From a bacterium (GTDB lineage Bacteria > UBP13 > UBA5359): a stretch of 7,917 bases of DNA. Within the stretch, counting starts at the first letter, position 1, and each line of letters opens with the position of its first letter. The DNA is taken from positions 1 to 7,917 of the forward strand of contig JAQVUQ010000116.1 of assembly GCA_028699365.1 (NCBI GenBank), in the 5' to 3' direction. Below the pieces are notes generated by a model. That model ran no database searches. It was not told the DNA's origin and saw nothing but the letters and a program-made list of their open reading frames with translations. Position numbers and translations under genes: made by a program. Of the stretch, positions 3,731 to 7,917 are shown piece by piece.

Positions 3731-6397
3731 ATGGAACTTTGGAAATACGGTCGTCTCATATGGCGGCGTAAATGGTATCTGCTGACGATGATGGCGCTGG
3801 TGGTGGCTCTTATCGTGGTCAAAATGCCGCATCATACCCCGCTGTACCGGGCTACGGCTACGGTTATGCCTTCTCACGGCATATTGGACGAAGGCGATAA
3901 GAGCGATACCACCGGACGAGACAGGCGCATGTCCAACCTTTTGGAGCTTGCCGGTAGCAAGGAGGTATGCATCAGGACTATAAGCAAGCTTGGCCTTTCC
4001 GTCAGCCCTGACCGTCTCAGGGATATTGTGGATATAAAACCGCGGCAGGTGGAACCGTTCAGCGCCAGCGGCACCAGCGATACCGACATCATAGAGATAT
4101 CGGTCGTTTATCCCGACCAGAAGGCTGCTCCGGAAGTGGCCAACGCTTTAGCCCGAAGCTTTATTGCCTACTATCAGGATTTTTCACGGCTGGAGAGTAA
4201 TGAAGCCAGACGAGTGCTTGAAGGACAAGCCGATGAGGCGCGCAGGAAACTCCGGTCAGCCGAGGCTGGGCTGGACCGTTTTCGCCGCAGCCACGGTATA
4301 GCTCTTCCCGATGCCAGAGGCGCCTTGCTGGAACAGTACGGCACATTGATGGCTATGAGAGAGGATGCGGACGTCTCGTCGCGGGAGCGTTCCGCCAGGC
4401 TGATCTCTATCAAGAGCCAGCTCTCCGGTCAGCCGGAGAACCGTGTCTACGAGCAGGGAACCACCAACAATCCCGCAGTCCAGGCTCTCGAAGCCAAGCT
4501 TATCGATCTGGAGATGCGGATGGCAAACGAATCCTCCATCCATACCTCCGAACATCCAAATATTATCGCTTTGCGACGTGAGATAAGCCAGGTGAGATCG
4601 CAACTGAGCGGAGCGGTCAGAAAGGTATTCAGTTTTGAAACGATCCAGGCCAATCCGCTGCATGACAAGCTCATGAACGATATGGTCGATGCGGCCAGTA
4701 CGGCCATAGCCGCTCGCGCCAGGGTAGCCGGTGCCGCCGGCGCCGTATCGCGTATCGAGAGCCGGCTGAGCGGGGTTTCGTCATCGGAAACCACCTACGC
4801 TGCTTTGATACGTGAAGTCAAGATGGCCGAGGAAACATACTCCGTGTTTACCAATCGTCTCAATGAAGCCATAGCCAGCGACGTCAATACGGCCGGGCAG
4901 ATGGGTGCCGTCAAGCTGGTGGATCTGGCGGATACGGCCGAGGGCCCGATAAACAAGCCGCTTAACACCCCGGTAGCGCTGGTTTTCGGTATGTTGTCCA
5001 GCCTGTTCATCGGTATTCTGCTCGTACTGGGCCTGAACTATCTGGACGGCTCGGTTAAGGATGCAGAGGAAGCCAAATCCAGGCTGAAGCAGCCGCTGAT
5101 AGGGGAGATACCCCGCATCAGCCAGACAGGCAACATGGCGTCTCTGCCCACCATACATCAGGATCATGCCATAGATATCTCGCCCTTCGGTGAGGCTTAC
5201 CGCCTGCTCAGAACGGCCTTTGTCTTCAGGTGCCGTGAGAATAACGTAAAGGCGGTGGCTGTGTTCAGTCCGCGTCCGCATGAAGGACGCAGTACGGCAG
5301 CCATCAACCTGGCCTCTTCACTGGCCATGTCCGGCAGGAAAGTGCTGCTGGTGGATGCAGACCTGAGGGAGCCTGTACTTCATAAGATCTTCAGTATCTC
5401 CAATGATAAAGGCTTAAGCAGCATCCTCACCGGCAAGGATACGCTGATGGAAGGCATCCGCAAGACGTCTGTGGATAATCTGTACCTGCTGCCCAGCGGC
5501 CCGCTTCCGGCCAATCCTTCCGAGCTTCTGGGAGGAGCGGATATGAACAGGCTGATGGCCGATCTGCGTCAGCAGGGAGAGTTTGTGCTCTTCGATACTC
5601 CGGCTTCGCTGCCCTTTACGGATGCCGCGCTTTTGACATCGCTTACCGATGGTGCGCTGGAAGTCGTCGGTGCCGGTCGATCCAGCCTGGACGATCACCT
5701 GCTGGCGGTCGAGCAACTATCCATGGTCGGCACACCGGTGATCGGTATGCTGATCAACGGCGTGGAGCCGGAGGAGGTCAGGAGTTACAACGCTTACAGG
5801 CAGCATGTCACCAGACCGGTGGATCTGGCCCGTCTGAAGAGAAAGGCCATTATAAGCACCGGATCGACGATGCTGGCACTGTTGCTGGGCTCCGGGGTTT
5901 ATTATGGAGGACCATGGGCCGTCAAGGGAACCGCTGCCGGTGGGCGTGTATTGATGGGGTGGGGCAATGGTATTGCCGCTACCTGTACACAAACGGCCGG
6001 GAAGGTAAATAAAACTGCTGAACGTTTTGAGGGTATGATGCATAAGCGAATGAGTAACGGTAAAGCTATTGATAAAGCTGTAGCCGGAACACATAAAGCT
6101 GCGGCAAAAGACTTACTCAAGCCCCAGGCCCCTGTCGCCATGCCTGTCGCATCCAAAGGCAGTGTAGAACTTACAGCCAAAGGCCGGTGCTGGATAAAGG
6201 CGGCGGAAGGAGAAAAAAAGGTTTTCGAAGGAGTTATGCAAACGGGACAGATTCGTAAATGGACGGTTGGGGATAAAGCGCTTTCTCTGAGGTTGGGAGA
6301 TGCCTCAAAGGTCAGCTTAAAGTATAACGGAAGAGTCGTTCACCCGGCTGTGGCCGATGACAGGACTGCGGAGGTTATTTTCAGAGCGGTGGAATAA
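3731..6397 (+). CDS. Wzz/BY-kinase-like chain-length protein fused to a RodZ-type DUF4115 domain
   Basis: An 888-residue inner-membrane protein. Order: short cytoplasmic start and TM1 (about 16-31); periplasmic Wzz/GumC-type region with coiled coils (about 155-295); the Pro-rich INKPLN motif (407-412) and TM2 (415-435); then a cytoplasmic BY-kinase-like domain (about 480-690). That domain keeps EX2RX2R (E488, R491, R494), Walker A' LLVDADLREP (539-548), PSGPLPANPSELL (588-600) and Walker B VLFDTP (619-624). Its P-loop reads PHEGRST (516-522), with Arg520 where Lys is expected and His517 for Gly, and the usual C-terminal tyrosine cluster is absent, so kinase activity is doubtful. Instead the chain continues into TM3 (706-726), a linker, and residues 811-885 (RCWIKA, FEGVMQTGQ, LSLRLGDASKVSLKYNG) that match DUF4115, the periplasmic end domain of RodZ. 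Topology is consistent. The start at 3731 has GGGAGGT 5 bases upstream. It probably sets chain length and couples export to the Wza-like partner. Confidence 0.85.
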   Translation: MELWKYGRLIWRRKWYLLTMMALVVALIVVKMPHHTPLYRATATVMPSHGILDEGDKSDTTGRDRRMSNLLELAGSKEVCIRTISKLGLSVSPDRLRDIVDIKPRQVEPFSASGTSDTDIIEISVVYPDQKAAPEVANALARSFIAYYQDFSRLESNEARRVLEGQADEARRKLRSAEAGLDRFRRSHGIALPDARGALLEQYGTLMAMREDADVSSRERSARLISIKSQLSGQPENRVYEQGTTNNPAVQALEAKLIDLEMRMANESSIHTSEHPNIIALRREISQVRSQLSGAVRKVFSFETIQANPLHDKLMNDMVDAASTAIAARARVAGAAGAVSRIESRLSGVSSSETTYAALIREVKMAEETYSVFTNRLNEAIASDVNTAGQMGAVKLVDLADTAEGPINKPLNTPVALVFGMLSSLFIGILLVLGLNYLDGSVKDAEEAKSRLKQPLIGEIPRISQTGNMASLPTIHQDHAIDISPFGEAYRLLRTAFVFRCRENNVKAVAVFSPRPHEGRSTAAINLASSLAMSGRKVLLVDADLREPVLHKIFSISNDKGLSSILTGKDTLMEGIRKTSVDNLYLLPSGPLPANPSELLGGADMNRLMADLRQQGEFVLFDTPASLPFTDAALLTSLTDGALEVVGAGRSSLDDHLLAVEQLSMVGTPVIGMLINGVEPEEVRSYNAYRQHVTRPVDLARLKRKAIISTGSTMLALLLGSGVYYGGPWAVKGTAAGGRVLMGWGNGIAATCTQTAGKVNKTAERFEGMMHKRMSNGKAIDKAVAGTHKAAAKDLLKPQAPVAMPVASKGSVELTAKGRCWIKAAEGEKKVFEGVMQTGQIRKWTVGDKALSLRLGDASKVSLKYNGRVVHPAVADDRTAEVIFRAVE

Positions 6398-6428
6398 AGA
6401 AAGAGACCCAAAATGGGTATAAGGCAGA

Positions 6429-7898
6429 ATGCTGAAATTCAAAAGTCGAGGTCTGACCCCAACAAGATATAAGGTGATGGTATCCCTTGTCTGTTCATAC
6501 GTTTCACAGGCGCTGAACACCGGGGTCAATCTGCTGTCGCGGTTGCTGCTTGCCCGGTTGATAATCCCTTCCGACTGGGGACTCTTTGCCGAAGCACTTC
6601 TTATAATAACAATAGGCGGAGCCATGCGGGATCTGGGTATTCCGTTGCACCTGATCAGAGACAACGGCAAAAAGTACGGCAGTGCCCTGGTGCTGGAAGG
6701 TATTATGTCCCTGGTTGTTATAAGCCTTATCTGGATACTGGCACCCCTGGCGCAGGCCTGGGATCCCCGCCTGCCGCATCTGCTGCGGATATTCTCCCTG
6801 ATGCTCCTGCCCGAAGGGCTGGCCATGGTACCCAAGGCCTTTCTGGATAAGGAACTGCTGGTCAACAGAGCGCTGCTTTGCGAACTGCTGCAGATAGGGA
6901 CTTTTGCCATTGTCAGCCTGGTAATGGGATATCTCGGATACGGCGTCTGGAGCCTGGTGGCCGGCTATGGCGGAGGCATGGTGGTGTACTCCATCTCTCT
7001 CTGGCTGCGGGCCGGCAGATCGATGCCGCTGGGCTTCGACAGGCGCCATATTCCGGACCTTGTTTCCCACAGCGGCTTTCTCTTTCTCAACGGTCTGGTA
7101 GGTACCTCGCTCGGTTATATGGACAGCGGCATATTGGGAAGCCTGGTTACAAGCAGGGAGGTAGGCTACTATTTCATCGCCTATACCTGGGCCTTTCTCC
7201 CCGGCAAACTGCTCTTTCCCTCTCTATACCGTATAATCTATCCCACTCTGGCTCGCTATAAGGAAGATGCCGACGGGCTTTTCAATATCTATCATCTGGG
7301 AACGGTCGTGCTCCTGGCCGTAGAGCTGCCGGTCCTGGCATTGCTCTTCATCAATGCGCAGCATTATGTCACGCTGCTTCTCGGCCGGCAGTGGCTGCCG
7401 TCAGTGCCCCTACTGCGCATCATAGCTCTGGGGCCGGCACTGGTGCCTTTCAGTCGTCTCGGCATAGCCGTGCTCAAGGTGCATCACAAGGACAGGATAT
7501 TCTTCCTGAGTTCCGTGATCGGCCTGGTTTCCCTGCTGGCTCTGGGGTGGTTCCTTACACTGCACTACAGGGCGATGGGCATGGCTTATGCCAATCTCAT
7601 CGCACCGGGCAGTCTCGTTCAGTTATACGGTCTGACGCTGGTACTCAAAGGCAGATTGTGGAAGATGGCCTTTGATCTGTTGATTCTATATGCGATATGT
7701 ATGGCCGTCTTCATACCGGCAGGTATGCTCTCACATGGCCTGGACGCCGGTAGCTCCCTTGCCATAGGAGGGATTGGGGCAGTGGTATGCTGGATGATCT
7801 ATTATACCGTATTCGGCAGAAGCATCAGGGCGTTACTGGCTTTCAGACGGTCGGACGGCGCTGAGTTGCCCGAAACCGACGGTGAGGTGTTGGCATAG
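6429..7898 (+). CDS. Wzx-type polysaccharide flippase (MOP/MVF family)
   Basis: A 489-residue, strongly hydrophobic protein with roughly 12-14 predicted membrane segments, the normal size of the oligosaccharide flippase (Polysacc_synt/WzxC-like) family. The N-terminal part (YVSQALNTGVNLLSRLLLARL, DWGLFAEALLI, RDLGIPLHLIR) has the characteristic first two helices with the 'G-LF' turn and the Arg after the third helix. The tail from about 470 is hydrophilic (RRSDGAELPETDGEVLA) and cytoplasmic. It would flip undecaprenyl-linked sugar repeat units to the periplasm for the Wzz/Wza-like proteins encoded upstream. It starts 31 bases after the Wzz/kinase-like stop, so it is likely in the same operon. 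The Shine-Dalgarno is weak (AAGG, 6421-6424); the next Met (codon 17) is not better placed, so ATG 6429 is kept. The substrate cannot be read from the sequence. The 19 bases after its stop hold nothing recognisable. Confidence 0.88.
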   Translation: MLKFKSRGLTPTRYKVMVSLVCSYVSQALNTGVNLLSRLLLARLIIPSDWGLFAEALLIITIGGAMRDLGIPLHLIRDNGKKYGSALVLEGIMSLVVISLIWILAPLAQAWDPRLPHLLRIFSLMLLPEGLAMVPKAFLDKELLVNRALLCELLQIGTFAIVSLVMGYLGYGVWSLVAGYGGGMVVYSISLWLRAGRSMPLGFDRRHIPDLVSHSGFLFLNGLVGTSLGYMDSGILGSLVTSREVGYYFIAYTWAFLPGKLLFPSLYRIIYPTLARYKEDADGLFNIYHLGTVVLLAVELPVLALLFINAQHYVTLLLGRQWLPSVPLLRIIALGPALVPFSRLGIAVLKVHHKDRIFFLSSVIGLVSLLALGWFLTLHYRAMGMAYANLIAPGSLVQLYGLTLVLKGRLWKMAFDLLILYAICMAVFIPAGMLSHGLDAGSSLAIGGIGAVVCWMIYYTVFGRSIRALLAFRRSDGAELPETDGEVLA

Positions 7899-7917
7899 TA
7901 TTTGCGGATAAGTCAGG

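Noticed and set aside
6739-6754. Second TGGCAC with GG-N10-GC spacing, resembling a sigma-54 promoter.
   Set aside because: It lies inside the flippase gene with no gene start nearby, and the -12 side reads GCGCA, a poor match.
6317-7070. Overlapping minus-strand open frames of 197 and 188 codons opposite the flippase gene.
   Set aside because: They are Ser/Arg- or Gln/His-rich antisense readings with no family signal; the + strand frame has a complete flippase pattern.

Overview
The window reads as the genome of a Gram-negative bacterium: a Wza-type outer-membrane export protein sits next to a Wzz/BY-kinase-type protein and a Wzx-type flippase. A near-consensus sigma-54 promoter and the small toxin-antitoxin and DUF genes would suit a Desulfobacterota-like anaerobe, but that placement is a guess. 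No rRNA, tRNA, CRISPR array or transposase is visible.

Left half (1 to about 2600), accessory DNA of lower GC. It opens with the 3' part of an AbrB/VapB-type antitoxin gene overlapping a complete PIN-domain VapC toxin gene. A 244-base stretch follows that is not empty: it holds a possible weak terminator, an extended -10 promoter, and the remains of two genes that usually occur together, DUF4160 and DUF2442. Both lack their 3' parts. The DUF2442 remnant runs straight into a two-gene cassette joined by an ATGA overlap: an AAA/ABC-type ATPase (OLD/PARIS-like) and a DUF4276 TOPRIM-like protein. This looks like a defence system that landed in, or replaced, an older module.

Junction (2606-2697). 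A sigma-54 promoter (TGGCAC...TGCAA with exact GG-N10-GC spacing) precedes a 12-bp perfect hairpin whose right arm contains the Shine-Dalgarno sequence of the first polysaccharide gene. The predicted sigma-54 start lies inside the left arm. Transcripts from that promoter should therefore have a free ribosome-binding site, while read-through transcripts from the defence genes should have it masked.

Right half (2698-7898), higher-GC polysaccharide export genes, all on the + strand. First is a Wza-like periplasmic/outer-membrane protein with two SLBB domains and no lipobox cysteine. Next comes a 151-base spacer with two mirrored arrays of degenerate 8-bp repeats. Then comes an 888-residue Wzz plus BY-kinase-like protein with a K-to-R change in its P-loop, no tyrosine tail, and an extra C-terminal membrane segment followed by a RodZ-type DUF4115 domain. 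Last is a Wzx-type flippase. Together they suggest flippase transport of lipid-linked repeat units, control of chain length and export by the Wzz/kinase-like protein, and passage through the Wza-like channel, with a possible link to envelope morphogenesis through DUF4115.
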